NCBI GenBank assembly: GCA_017392525.1
Contig: JAFOVD010000026.1
Location: 1-47,000 of the forward strand
Length of the DNA: 47,000 bases
Direction: 5' to 3'
Source: Lachnospiraceae bacterium
Lineage (GTDB): Bacteria > Bacillota > Clostridia > Lachnospirales > Lachnospiraceae
The first letter of the stretch is position 1; the number at the start of each line of letters is the position of its first letter. The notes beneath the pieces were generated by a model that did not search any database, was not told the DNA's origin, and worked only from the letters and a program-made list of their open reading frames with translations. The position numbers and the translations under genes are program-made. Of the stretch, positions 16,789-23,785 are shown piece by piece.

Positions 16789-16907
16789 CCACACCACGCA
16801 ACACGTCCCACACCACGCAGCTCGTCCCACACCACACAGCTCGTCCCACACCACATGGCTCGTTCCACACCACGCAACACGTTCCACACCACACAGCTCG
16901 TCCCACA
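16789..16907. repeat. 19-bp tandem repeat, six units
   Basis: Units begin at 16789, 16808, 16827, 16846, 16865 and 16884, with consensus CCACACCACGCAGCTCGTC, then a 5-base partial. Variants alternate GCAACACGT and ACAGCTCGT. 19 is not a multiple of 3, so it is unlikely to code. Confidence 0.9.
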
Positions 16908-17065
16908 AATATTTACTTCATTTCCTACTTCGGTTAACACTACGCCTTGCGGTTTACTTTCTCGCCTCTTTCATTATATTGCTTCTGTAACACAACAATT
17001 ATTAAGTTCTGCTAAATTCAAGAAAAGTTTTATAAACTCAACCTCGCCTGCACTACATGCCATGC

Positions 17066-17218
17066 TTATCGCATCAAAAAGCACCAAAGCACATGCTTCG
17101 ACGCACTATACCTTAACTTATCGCATCAAAAAGCGCCAAAGCACATGCTTCGACGCACTATACCTTAACTTATCGCATCAAAAAAGCGCCAAAGCACATG
17201 CTTTGACGCCCTAAACCT
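17066..17218. repeat. 52-bp tandem repeat, three copies, each carrying a terminator-like hairpin
   Basis: Copies start at 17066, 17118 and 17170. Each has TTATCGCATC, an A run, GCGCC-AAAGCA, a 2-base loop, TGCTT-GACGC and a spacer. On the minus strand each is a hairpin followed by 5-6 Ts. The copy nearest the upstream gene (17170) has the best stem. Confidence 0.92.
17180..17209 (-). terminator. Intrinsic terminator of the ispE-gntR-DUF1934 unit
   Basis: Stem GCG-x-CAAAGCA with TGCTTTG-x-CGC (17186-17209), loop CA, followed on the minus strand by six Ts. It lies 44 bp past the DUF1934 stop. Two weaker copies follow in the 52-bp repeat. Confidence 0.88.
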
Positions 17219-17253
17219 CAATCTTTTCACAACAATCGCTATAAGCTTTCTAC

Positions 17254-17664
17254 CTACTTTGCAACCATCGTCATTGTATTTCTGGAGACTTGTGAACCAT
17301 TGGCGTACATATCGTACGAGATATCCACCTTCACAACTTCCTCATCCACAACAATATCCAAAGCATCCGTGGAAATGACAAATTTCAGGTCACCTAACGG
17401 AGTTGTATACGAGCACATTGTATCCTGGCCCGGTTTAAAATCCATCACCGTACGAACGGCACCGGATCTTGTAATATGCACGGAACCACCGCGAATTCTC
17501 ATGGTAGAACGAACCACTCCGGCCCCCTCTACATTTTCCTCAAAACGAAGATAGACATCGCCGTCCTTATCATAGCGGTCTCCCTCAAGAATTTGAGAAA
17601 TATCAGCAGAATCTCCTTCTGCTTCCTGTCTGGATTCAAATTGAATACGAACCTTCTTAGGCAT
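17254..17664 (-). CDS. DUF1934 (YwiB-like) beta-barrel protein
   Basis: The start is set at ATG 17662-17664 (MPKKVRIQFES), overlapping the GntR stop by 8 bases, with GGGAG upstream; 136 residues. The pattern is that of DUF1934: KKVRIQF..., an acidic loop, GDVYLRFEE, STMRIRGGSVHITRSGAVRTVMDF, a PLGDLKFVISTD strand and VDISYDMYANG near the end, all short alternating strands of a lipocalin-like barrel. YwiB-type proteins are small cytosolic proteins of unknown role. It is the last gene of the ispE-gntR unit and is followed by triplicated terminators. Family confident; function unknown. Confidence 0.82.
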   Translation of the reverse strand: MPKKVRIQFESRQEAEGDSADISQILEGDRYDKDGDVYLRFEENVEGAGVVRSTMRIRGGSVHITRSGAVRTVMDFKPGQDTMCSYTTPLGDLKFVISTDALDIVVDEEVVKVDISYDMYANGSQVSRNTMTMVAK

Positions 17665-18340
17665 TCTGATTTTGCTCCCTAATAACATCTTTTACTGCTA
17701 CCATCTGATTTACAAGATGTGTATGCATTACTTTCTTAACAGCTTCCGTATCACGTTTACGAAGTCCATCAATTATCAACTCATGCTCATGAATAAGCTG
17801 CGCATAGTCTGCATTGTCCTTGACATATTCATAACGATAACGATACATCTGCTCTCTTAAATTTACAATAATAGCTTCCAGCTTTGGATTATTTGTTGCA
17901 TCGTAAATCACATTATGAAATGCTTCGTCTGCCTCAACAATCTCACGAACATTTCCTTTGGAAATCTCGTCCTGGAATACTTTTAACTTTCTATCCAACT
18001 CATCTAACTGCTCTTCTGTAATGCGCTGACAAGCAGAAGCAACAGCCAGATTATCAAGTGCATCTCTAACTTCAAGCACATCTTCCAGATCCTTTTCTGT
18101 CATCTGTGCTACCTGTGCACCACGTCTCGGAATGGTAATTGCCAGTCCTTCTTTTTCAAGCATACGGATAGCCTCACGAATTGGCGTACGGCTAACTCCA
18201 AGCTTTTTCGCCAGATGCATTTCCATCAGTCTTTCACCCGGCTTCAGTTCCCCCTTCAAAATTGCGTCTCTTAACGTATGGAATACAACATCTCTAAGCG
18301 GAAGAAATGCATCCATGTTTAACTTTAAATCTTCACTCAT
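17657..18340 (-). CDS. GntR-family regulator, FadR/FCD subfamily
   Basis: The start is set at ATG 18338-18340 (MSEDLKLNMDAF) with AAAAAGGAG upstream; 227 residues. The N-terminal winged helix (about 10-80) has the GntR signature ILKGELKPGERLMEMHLAKKLGVSRTPIREAIRMLEKEGL. The C-terminal all-helical FCD domain (about 88-215) has the metal-site residues expected for the fold: D in VRDALD, H in EADEAFHNVIY, H in IHEHELII and H in VMHTHL. It probably senses a small organic acid or sugar acid. No catabolic operon lies next to it, so its target is not evident. Confidence 0.9.
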   Translation of the reverse strand: MSEDLKLNMDAFLPLRDVVFHTLRDAILKGELKPGERLMEMHLAKKLGVSRTPIREAIRMLEKEGLAITIPRRGAQVAQMTEKDLEDVLEVRDALDNLAVASACQRITEEQLDELDRKLKVFQDEISKGNVREIVEADEAFHNVIYDATNNPKLEAIIVNLREQMYRYRYEYVKDNADYAQLIHEHELIIDGLRKRDTEAVKKVMHTHLVNQMVAVKDVIREQNQNA

Positions 18341-18403
18341 TTCTCGCTTGTTCTCCTTTTTACTTACTAATCCCTTTATGCGCCTGTTTCTGAGGACCGC
18401 ACC

Positions 18404-18525
18404 CACTGCAAATCCGCAGCTATAAATTCGTTGCTCACTGCAAATCCGCGGCTGCAAAACCATTGCTTACCGCAAATCCGCGGCTGCAAAAACCATTGCT
18501 CACTGCAAATCCGCGACCGCAGCAG
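18404..18525. repeat. 32-33-bp tandem repeat between ispE and gntR
   Basis: The core CTGCAAATCCGC recurs at 18406, 18438, 18470 (CCGC variant) and 18503, each followed by GGCTGC/AGCT and an A-rich, ATTGCT spacer. The CCGCGG palindrome sits in the two inner copies. It occupies most of the 200-bp gap between two co-directional genes. Confidence 0.85.
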
Positions 18526-18539
18526 TTCCCCACACTGCG

Positions 18540-19403
18540 CTAACCAAACATTGTTGTTCCGTATACAATCTGCGTCAGGCCGCTTTCTCTCAGGCGCTCC
18601 TTACAACGCATCATCGTTTCCTTGTCCTCGAAAATACCGAAAACGGTAGGGCCGCTGCCCGACATCATGGCTCCAATTGCTCCGTCCTCCAGCATCATTT
18701 CCTTCAATGTCTGGATCTCCGGATGAAGCGGAATTGTGACATCCTCCAAAACATTGCCCATATGCTTGCAAAGGCTGTCCACGTCACGCGCGTTGATGTC
18801 CTTAATCAGCGCGTCGATGTCCGGGTGTTCGATATTTTCGTTGGCATCCAAAGCTGTGTACACTTCCTTTGTAGACACTGGAAATGGCGGCTTTGCAATC
18901 AATACCGGAATCTTCGGAAGTGCCGGAAGTCTGGTCAGCTCCTCACCGATCCCCTCTGCCAGCGCCGTTCCGCGCATAATGCAATACGGGATATCCGCAC
19001 CGAGCACAACACTCTCCTTCATCAATTCCTTCTTCGTGATTCCAAGTCCTTCCATGCGATTAATTCCGTGGATTACAGCCGCTGCATCGGTACTGCCGCC
19101 GGCCATGCCAGCCGCCACAGGAATTCTTTTCGTCAAGGAAATGTGGAATCCGTGCTTAATTCCATATTTCTCCATCATAAGTTTTGCTGCGCGAATGCAC
19201 AGGTTTTCCTCATTGATAGGAAGAAATTTCAGATTACATTCCATTGTCACATCCATTGTGTCTCTTGACTGCAAAACAATAGAATCATAGAGATTCACTG
19301 TCTGCATAATCATGCGGACCTCATGATATCCATCCGGGCGAATCCCCGTAACATCCAGTCCTAAATTGATTTTGCCAAGTGCTTTTAATGTAAGCTGCTT
19401 CAT
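18540..19403 (-). CDS. ispE: 4-diphosphocytidyl-2-C-methyl-D-erythritol kinase
   Basis: The start is set at ATG 19401-19403 (MKQLTLKALGKINLGLDV), preceded by AGGAGGCAGAT; 287 residues, normal size. GHMP-kinase features: N-terminal ALGKINLGL-V (substrate-binding K and N), the ATP-binding PVAAGMAGGSTDAAAVI with invariant glycines and S/D, and the C-terminal GAIGAMMSGSGPTVFGIF motif. It catalyses the ATP-dependent fourth step of the MEP isoprenoid route, indicating non-mevalonate isoprenoid synthesis. Its 5' leader contains a bulged hairpin. The GntR gene follows after a repeat-filled gap. Confidence 0.96.
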   Translation of the reverse strand: MKQLTLKALGKINLGLDVTGIRPDGYHEVRMIMQTVNLYDSIVLQSRDTMDVTMECNLKFLPINEENLCIRAAKLMMEKYGIKHGFHISLTKRIPVAAGMAGGSTDAAAVIHGINRMEGLGITKKELMKESVVLGADIPYCIMRGTALAEGIGEELTRLPALPKIPVLIAKPPFPVSTKEVYTALDANENIEHPDIDALIKDINARDVDSLCKHMGNVLEDVTIPLHPEIQTLKEMMLEDGAIGAMMSGSGPTVFGIFEDKETMMRCKERLRESGLTQIVYGTTMFG

Positions 19404-19423
19404 ATCTGCCTCCTGAAACCGGT

Positions 19424-19467
19424 GAACGTAAGCATTTCCAGATGCTTGCCTTTGTCCACCTACGTTC
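19424..19467 (-). promoter_or_regulatory. Bulged stem-loop in the ispE leader
   Basis: An outer 7-bp stem (GAACGTA 19424-19430 with TACGTTC 19461-19467) encloses an inner stem (AAGCAT/ATGCTT, loop of 6) separated by a one-sided bulge of about 13 bases containing GGTGGACAAAGG on the minus strand. It lies about 20 bases before the ispE ATG. I do not recognise a known riboswitch. Confidence 0.5.
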
Positions 19468-19483
19468 ATTGTATACAAAAGAC

Positions 19484-19489
19484 ATTGTA
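19484..19489 (-). promoter_or_regulatory. Possible -10 box of ispE
   Basis: Minus strand TGTTACAAT: TACAAT with TGn extension and no good -35. It would start transcription just before the bulged stem-loop. Confidence 0.4.
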
Positions 19490-19531
19490 ACATATTTTAT
19501 TGTTTTTTAAGAGAAAAATCATAAAAAACAG

Positions 19532-19558
19532 TTACATTTTCAGTGAAAACATCCGATA
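19532..19558 (+). promoter_or_regulatory. Sigma-D (flagellar)-like promoter of the 199-aa gene
   Basis: ATCCGATAAT (from 19551) matches the sigma-D -10 GCCGATAT in its CCGATA core. TTAC (19532-19535) stands 15 bases upstream where TAAA is expected. The -10 match is good, the -35 weak. The ATG is about 60 bases further. Confidence 0.5.
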
Positions 19559-19624
19559 ATAGAATTGAGATAAATTTCGGCAAGGACGCCGTAAAATGTA
19601 TGAAAATCACAAGGAGGTAGAGTT

Positions 19625-20224
19625 ATGGATGTTAATTCAATTTCTAACGTTACTCAGTCCTACTCTACAGAGGTCACCAAGAAGGCCGCTGAGAAGACTG
19701 AAGCCAGCAACAGGAAATCAAGTTTTAGCGACACAGCTGCCGTTTACGAGAAATCCACGAGCAGCAAGAATTCAGTAACAAGTAAACAGACCGACCGCTC
19801 TGCTATCATTGCCCAGATGAAAGCCGATACCGAGAGTCGCATGCAGCAGCTCACAGATATTGTAAGGCAGACTATGCAGAAGCAGGGCAATACCTTAGCC
19901 AAGGCTGATGATATCTGGTCATTCCTCGCAAGCGGAGATCTAGGAACTGTCGATGAGGCAGCCGTCAAGAAGGCTCAAGAAGACATTTCTGAAGATGGTT
20001 ACTGGGGCGTAGAGAAGACTTCCAGCAGAATTGTTGATTTCGCCATCGCTCTATCTGGAAATGATACAAGCAAGGCTGAAAAACTCATCAGCGCATTCAA
20101 AAAGGGCTATGATGAAGCCACAAAGGCCTGGGGCAAGGAACTTCCAGACATTTCATCCAAGACCTACGACAAGGTTATGGAGAAGTTTGATCAGTGGAAG
20201 AACGGCAGTTACGAGGTATCTTAA
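19625..20224 (+). CDS. Soluble protein of unknown function, possibly flagellar regulon
   Basis: 199 residues, RBS AAGGAGG before ATG. The first 60 residues are S/T/K-rich and likely disordered, a helix with Q/M/T follows (about 62-88), and the C-terminal 100 residues form a helical domain with SEDGYWGVEKTSSRIVDFAIALSG and KAWGKELPDISSKTYDKVMEKFDQW. I recall this C-terminal pattern in small proteins near motility genes of several bacteria, but give no firm family. There is no signal peptide or membrane helix. The only functional hint is the sigma-D-like promoter. It is a single-gene unit ended by a strong terminator. Confidence 0.75.
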   Translation: MDVNSISNVTQSYSTEVTKKAAEKTEASNRKSSFSDTAAVYEKSTSSKNSVTSKQTDRSAIIAQMKADTESRMQQLTDIVRQTMQKQGNTLAKADDIWSFLASGDLGTVDEAAVKKAQEDISEDGYWGVEKTSSRIVDFAIALSGNDTSKAEKLISAFKKGYDEATKAWGKELPDISSKTYDKVMEKFDQWKNGSYEVS

Positions 20225-20305
20225 TCACCCGCATACCGCCGAGCCAACGTGAAACGTTAGCGTGATATGGCAATTTGATAAATCAACGTGAAAAGTCAAA
20301 CAAAG

Positions 20306-20345
20306 AAGAGACTGCGAAAACTATTGTTTTCACAGTCTCTTTTCT
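20306..20345. terminator. Bidirectional terminator between the 199-aa gene and relQ
   Basis: A 16-bp stem (20306-20321 with 20326-20341, one mismatch), loop TATT, followed on the plus strand by TTTCTT. The convergent relQ transcript can use the other side (TCTTCTTTG). Confidence 0.85.
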
Positions 20346-20352
20346 TATACCG

Positions 20353-20410
20353 AATCTTCGCTATTCGACCTTGTTTACCTCAATCTTCACTACTCGGCCT
20401 TGTTTACCTC
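20353..20410. repeat. 29-bp direct repeat covering the relQ stop codon
   Basis: Units 20353-20381 and 20382-20410 differ at three positions. The relQ stop (20390-20392) lies in the second unit, so the gene's 3' tail has been copied in tandem just beyond it. Confidence 0.85.
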
Positions 20411-21145
20411 TGTTTTTGGAACCACCGTCGACAAGGCTCGAACAATATTGTCCGCAGGTCCGATTGCCGCGGTCTCGCGATCCTTTGCTTCAAGCTCCGG
20501 ATCATGGCCGTCCTGCTCATTTTTTGCCTGCAAAATTGCCTCATTCAGAGATAGCATCTTGGCGTCCAGCATAGAAACGATTGCGGAACACTCACGCAAG
20601 TCTTTGCTGATATATTCAGGTGCATTTCCTTCAAATTTATAATAAATCTTGTGCTCAAGAGATGCCCAGAAATCCATAGCGATTGTACGAATCTGGATTT
20701 CAACCTTCGTCTCTACTGCACGATCTGACAGGAAAATCGGAATCGTAACGATCATATGATAACTCTTATAACCGCTTCGTTTCGGATTCTTGATGTAATC
20801 CTTGACAGATAACACCGTGATATCATTCTGCTGTCCTATCATTTCAGCCAATCGATAAATATCAGAAGTAAAGGAGCAAACAATACGAACGCCGGCAATA
20901 TCATTACAATACTGCACCATATTCTCAATGCTGACTTCATAGCCATATCGTTTTAACTTCTTTACGATACTCTCCGGTCTCTTAACTCTTGTCTTAACGT
21001 ATTCAATAGGGTTGTACTGATGTACATGCTGAAATTCATCATTTAAAATTTCGACCTTCGTCCCCATTTCCTTAATTGCAGAATTGTAGAGGAGCATCAC
21101 TGCCTGCCAACTATCAATTCCGTCTGATAAATATTCGTCACTCAT
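20390..21145 (-). CDS. relQ: Small alarmone (p)ppGpp synthetase, RelQ/YjbM type
   Basis: 251 residues with a RelA/SpoT synthetase domain and no hydrolase or TGS/ACT regions. Motifs: NPIEYVKTRVKRPESIVKKL (about 45-65, G-loop side), DIAGVRI with D82, the G-loop SGYKSYH (124-130) and EIQIRTIAMDFWASLEHKIYYK (149-170, catalytic E149). The C-terminus (about 205-251) is an A/E/K tail. It makes pppGpp, ppGpp or pGpp from GTP/GDP/GMP and ATP under transcriptional control. Homologues are tetramers; the 251-residue length is a little longer than B. subtilis RelQ. The RBS is weak (AGGAC), suggesting low expression. Confidence 0.92.
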   Translation of the reverse strand: MSDEYLSDGIDSWQAVMLLYNSAIKEMGTKVEILNDEFQHVHQYNPIEYVKTRVKRPESIVKKLKRYGYEVSIENMVQYCNDIAGVRIVCSFTSDIYRLAEMIGQQNDITVLSVKDYIKNPKRSGYKSYHMIVTIPIFLSDRAVETKVEIQIRTIAMDFWASLEHKIYYKFEGNAPEYISKDLRECSAIVSMLDAKMLSLNEAILQAKNEQDGHDPELEAKDRETAAIGPADNIVRALSTVVPKTEVNKAE

Positions 21146-21246
21146 ATTTCAAGTCCTATGGCTGGTTAACCCCCCAGTCATACACATATAGTGTCCTTTC
21201 ATATCTCATTCCACCATCTAGTGTGTAAGCACTTTACACCTCTTTT

Positions 21247-21255
21247 ATTATACCA
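21247..21255 (-). promoter_or_regulatory. Extended -10 promoter of relQ
   Basis: Minus strand TGGTATAAT: perfect TATAAT (21247-21252) with TGn extension, weak -35, about 100 bases before the ATG. Confidence 0.6.
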
Positions 21256-21294
21256 TACTTGCCGAAACCATTCGCTAGTCCGCGGGTTTCTATT

Positions 21295-21324
21295 TCTATA
21301 TTAGATTCTATATTGGAGTCTATA
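21295..21324. repeat. 12-bp repeat of TCTATA upstream of the relQ promoter
   Basis: TCTATA recurs exactly every 12 bases at 21295, 21307 and 21319 with TT-(A/G)GA-type spacers. It lies about 45 bases upstream of the relQ -10, with sites on the same helix side within about one turn. Confidence 0.7.
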
Positions 21325-21340
21325 TAAAGCTTGTTTCCTA

Positions 21341-21381
21341 AATACATCCATTTTCCCGGAAATGCTAAAATTGGATGTATT
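21341..21381. terminator. Inverted repeat after the 88-aa gene
   Basis: AATACATCCA (21341-21350) and TGGATGTATT (21372-21381) form a perfect 10-bp stem with further A/T pairing. No clear T run follows on the minus strand, so it may be a weak terminator or 3'-end stabiliser. Confidence 0.5.
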
Positions 21382-21402
21382 CCCTCACTTGCCACCCTTC
21401 TT

Positions 21403-21669
21403 CTAATAGTCTTCTTCTAGTACTTCTATCTGAAGATAGTCAAATGGCACTTCTTCCACAAAAGAATCCTGATAAAATCTCGCCTTTGCGTGACGCTTAA
21501 ACTCTGTCACTGTCTTGTCCAACCAGATAGGACGTGACAGGTCAAATTCATAACAGGCCTTATCAAGCGCATTCATAATTTTGTGCGTTCTAGTGTCCTG
21601 CTCATAATCTTCTACTGTAATATCCTGTACAAGATGAGCGTCTTTCCATATCTGAAACCAGATTTTCAT
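21403..21669 (-). CDS. Small acidic protein of unknown function
   Basis: 88 residues, RBS TTTAGGAG 7 bases before ATG. It begins MKIWFQIWKDAHLVQDITVEDYEQDTRTHK and ends DYLQIEVLEEDY, with a helical middle rich in charged residues (NALDKACYEFDLSRPIWLDKTVTEFKRHAKARF). No membrane segment, metal site or known domain is visible. The alternating beta start and aromatic content resemble a small ferredoxin-like fold, but that is a guess. It follows the TrmH-family gene by 93 bp, separated by a tandem repeat, and may share its transcript. Good RBS and codon pattern support it as real. Confidence 0.7.
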   Translation of the reverse strand: MKIWFQIWKDAHLVQDITVEDYEQDTRTHKIMNALDKACYEFDLSRPIWLDKTVTEFKRHAKARFYQDSFVEEVPFDYLQIEVLEEDY

Positions 21670-21704
21670 CTACATACTCCTAAATACTTTTATCCCAAAC
21701 CAGA

Positions 21705-21769
21705 TTTCATTCTGCTATTGCAGTTTAAACTACTTATTTCATTCTACTATTGCAATCTTAAACTACTTA
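21705..21769. repeat. 32/33-bp direct repeat covering the trmH-family stop codon
   Basis: Units 21705-21736 and 21737-21769 share TTTCATTCT-CTATTGCA and TTAAACTACTTA. The methylase stop (21763-21765) lies within the second unit. It has the same design as the 29-bp repeat at the relQ stop. Confidence 0.85.
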
Positions 21770-22665
21770 TTTCTTCTCTGGCGATTTACCTCATACATCA
21801 AGATACCTGCTGCCATTGCTGCATTTAATGACTCTAGTTTTCCTCCCATAGGAATCCGGATATAAACATCGGACTGATCCGCTGTCTCGTCCGTGAGGCC
21901 ATTGCCTTCATTTCCAATAAGAAATCCGACCTTGCCGGTATAGTCATAGGCATCGTACATCTTCTCGCCTCGTAAATGAGCCGCGTAGAGCTTTACGCCA
22001 CGAGACTTCACCGTCTCCAGCGTCTCATGCAAGTCCTCTGAAACCAAAAACGGTACACGGAAAATCGCTCCCATGGTAGATCGAATCACTTTTGGCAGAA
22101 AAACATCTACCGTGTCACGGCTTAAAATCAACCCTGACACTCCAGCGCCTTCCGCTGTTCTAAACATGGTTCCAAGATTGCCCGGATCCTGAAGATTTTC
22201 AAGAATCAGAAGATGTGTATCATCGCCGGAAAGCACATCTTCAAGTGAATATTCCGGCATTCGGATGACCGCAAGAATACCCTGCGGAGTAACCGTATCC
22301 GACATCTGTTTCATCACTTCATCCGACACAGCCATTATCTCTGTCCCTGCAACGCGTTGAGCAAGCTCGTCCTGCTGTCCCAGCTTCTCCGTTCCGATGT
22401 TCTCCGCCCTACAATCCAGCGTAATCATTTCCACTTCTGTCAGTTTATCCAGCGATACGCCGAGGTACTTCTCGGTTTCACGACGGTTTGCGCTGTCGGA
22501 GAGGAAGCTCTCTGACAGGAAAATCTGCTTCAGCTTGTCATGGGGAGTCTCTAAGACCATTCGGATTCCCTCTGCGACAAAGAGTTTCTGGGTGCGGCGC
22601 TCCTTGCTTTTAGTGCGGAGCTTATTTACATTTTTCACTTGCTTGTTGGATGTGCTTGTAATCAT
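21763..22665 (-). CDS. TrmH/SpoU-family RNA 2'-O-methyltransferase
   Basis: 300 residues. The N-terminal substrate-binding domain (about 1-135) starts ITSTSNKQVKNVNKLRTKSKERRTQKLFVAEG, typical of rRNA 2'-O-methylases. The C-terminal SPOUT knot has motif 1 NLQDPGNLGTMFRTAEGAG (R at the catalytic position), motif 2 VGFLIGNEGNGLTDE and motif 3 IRIPMGGKLESLNAAMAAGILMYE. It probably methylates a ribose in 23S rRNA using SAM; the target cannot be read from sequence. RBS GAGGAAAG precedes ATG. It follows pfkA after a hairpin. Confidence 0.93.
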   Translation of the reverse strand: MITSTSNKQVKNVNKLRTKSKERRTQKLFVAEGIRMVLETPHDKLKQIFLSESFLSDSANRRETEKYLGVSLDKLTEVEMITLDCRAENIGTEKLGQQDELAQRVAGTEIMAVSDEVMKQMSDTVTPQGILAVIRMPEYSLEDVLSGDDTHLLILENLQDPGNLGTMFRTAEGAGVSGLILSRDTVDVFLPKVIRSTMGAIFRVPFLVSEDLHETLETVKSRGVKLYAAHLRGEKMYDAYDYTGKVGFLIGNEGNGLTDETADQSDVYIRIPMGGKLESLNAAMAAGILMYEVNRQRRNK

Positions 22666-22684
22666 AAACTTTCCTCATTACAGT

Positions 22685-22717
22685 AAAATATCCCACCCGG
22701 GAGAGACCGGGAGGGAT
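22685..22717 (-). terminator. Probable terminator of the dnaE-pfkA unit
   Basis: ATCCC-x-CCCGG with CCGGG-x-GGGAT (22690-22717), followed on the minus strand by ATTTTAC. The T run is short, so read-through into the methylase is possible. Confidence 0.7.
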
Positions 22718-22759
22718 GTTTTAACTATTATACATATGCAAAACTGCACATGAAAAATC

Positions 22760-23737
22760 TTACATATTTGCTAAATTCTTGCAGATCTTGATCTGATATG
22801 GATCCATGTCCTTCTTCATCTCAAGTGCTTCTTCGATTTCTGTATCGATGAATTCACCATGAGCATAACCGATTACACGGTTTGTCTTTCCTTCGCAAAG
22901 AAGGTCAACTGCAAGGGCACCCATTGTAGAAGCGTATACACGATCCTTAGCTGTTGGGCTACCACCACGCTGCATATGTCCAAGAATTGTAGCTCTTGTT
23001 TCAATACCTGTAGCAGCTTCGATTCTCTTAGCCATAGAAGTAGAATGTCCGATACCTTCAGCATTTACGATTAAGTGATGCTGCTTACCCTTCTTACGGC
23101 TTTCGATGATATGGTTAACAAGCTTCTGCTCGTCATAATCATAATGTTCTGGAAGTAATACGTCTTCTGCACCGTTGGCGATACCACACCAAAGAGCGAT
23201 ATAACCAGCGCCACGACCCATAACTTCTACGATAGAACATCTCTCATGAGATGTAGAAGTATCACGAATCTTATCAATAGCTTCCATAGCTGTGTTTACA
23301 GCTGTATCGAAACCGATTGTGTATTCTGTACTTGAAATATCAAGATCGATTGTTCCAGGAACACCGATTGTATTAATACCATTTCTTGAAAGTGCTCTTG
23401 CACCCATGTAAGAACCGTCACCACCGATAACTACCATAGCGTCGATTCCGTGCTTTCTACAAATTTCAGCACCCTTCTTCTGGTATTCCGGATCAATGAA
23501 TTCAAGACATCTTGCTGTCTGAAGAATTGTTCCACCACGTGAAATAATATCTGAAACGCTATGAGCGTCCATATCTACGATTTCTTCCTGAAGTAATCCT
23601 GCATAACCTCTGCGGATACCCTTAACCTGTACTCCATTTGCAAGAGCTTCTCTTACAACGGCACGAATGGCTGCATTCATTCCTGGCGCATCTCCACCGG
23701 ATGTTAAAACACCAATGCACTTTACTTTACTTGCCAT
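22760..23737 (-). CDS. pfkA: ATP-dependent 6-phosphofructokinase
   Basis: 325 residues, typical for the bacterial enzyme that phosphorylates fructose-6-phosphate, the committed step of glycolysis. GGDAPGMNAAIRAVV (about 14-28) and GGDGSYMGA (about 106-114) form the ATP site; GGDGS rather than GGDDS indicates ATP, not pyrophosphate. The catalytic loop reads GTIDLD (D131 as base), where most family members have GTIDND, so the residue after the base is leucine. MGRGAGYIALWCGIANGAED and the GHMQRGGSPTAKDR effector region are present. RBS GGAGGAATAAAAC. It lies 49 bp after dnaE, a common Firmicute pairing. Confidence 0.96.
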   Translation of the reverse strand: MASKVKCIGVLTSGGDAPGMNAAIRAVVREALANGVQVKGIRRGYAGLLQEEIVDMDAHSVSDIISRGGTILQTARCLEFIDPEYQKKGAEICRKHGIDAMVVIGGDGSYMGARALSRNGINTIGVPGTIDLDISSTEYTIGFDTAVNTAMEAIDKIRDTSTSHERCSIVEVMGRGAGYIALWCGIANGAEDVLLPEHYDYDEQKLVNHIIESRKKGKQHHLIVNAEGIGHSTSMAKRIEAATGIETRATILGHMQRGGSPTAKDRVYASTMGALAVDLLCEGKTNRVIGYAHGEFIDTEIEEALEMKKDMDPYQIKICKNLANM

Positions 23738-23785
23738 GTTTTATTCCTCCATATTTTCCTTTTGACTCTAACTCGATATTATATT

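Noticed and set aside
16961-17063. Short minus-strand frame beginning MACSAGEVEF (29 codons)
   Set aside because: Looks protein-like, but no SD, no promoter, very short; at most a relic. Not supported enough to annotate.
16855-17214. Plus-strand 119-codon frame across the 19-bp and 52-bp repeats
   Set aside because: Starts inside a tandem repeat, lacks an RBS, is S/T/H-rich, and reads across the terminator hairpins of the opposite strand.
16789-17218. CRISPR array
   Set aside because: Repeats are contiguous without unique spacers of regular size, units differ in length between arrays, and no cas gene is present.
18736-19290. Two plus-strand frames of about 180 codons inside ispE
   Set aside because: Antisense shadows of the GHMP-kinase coding sequence.
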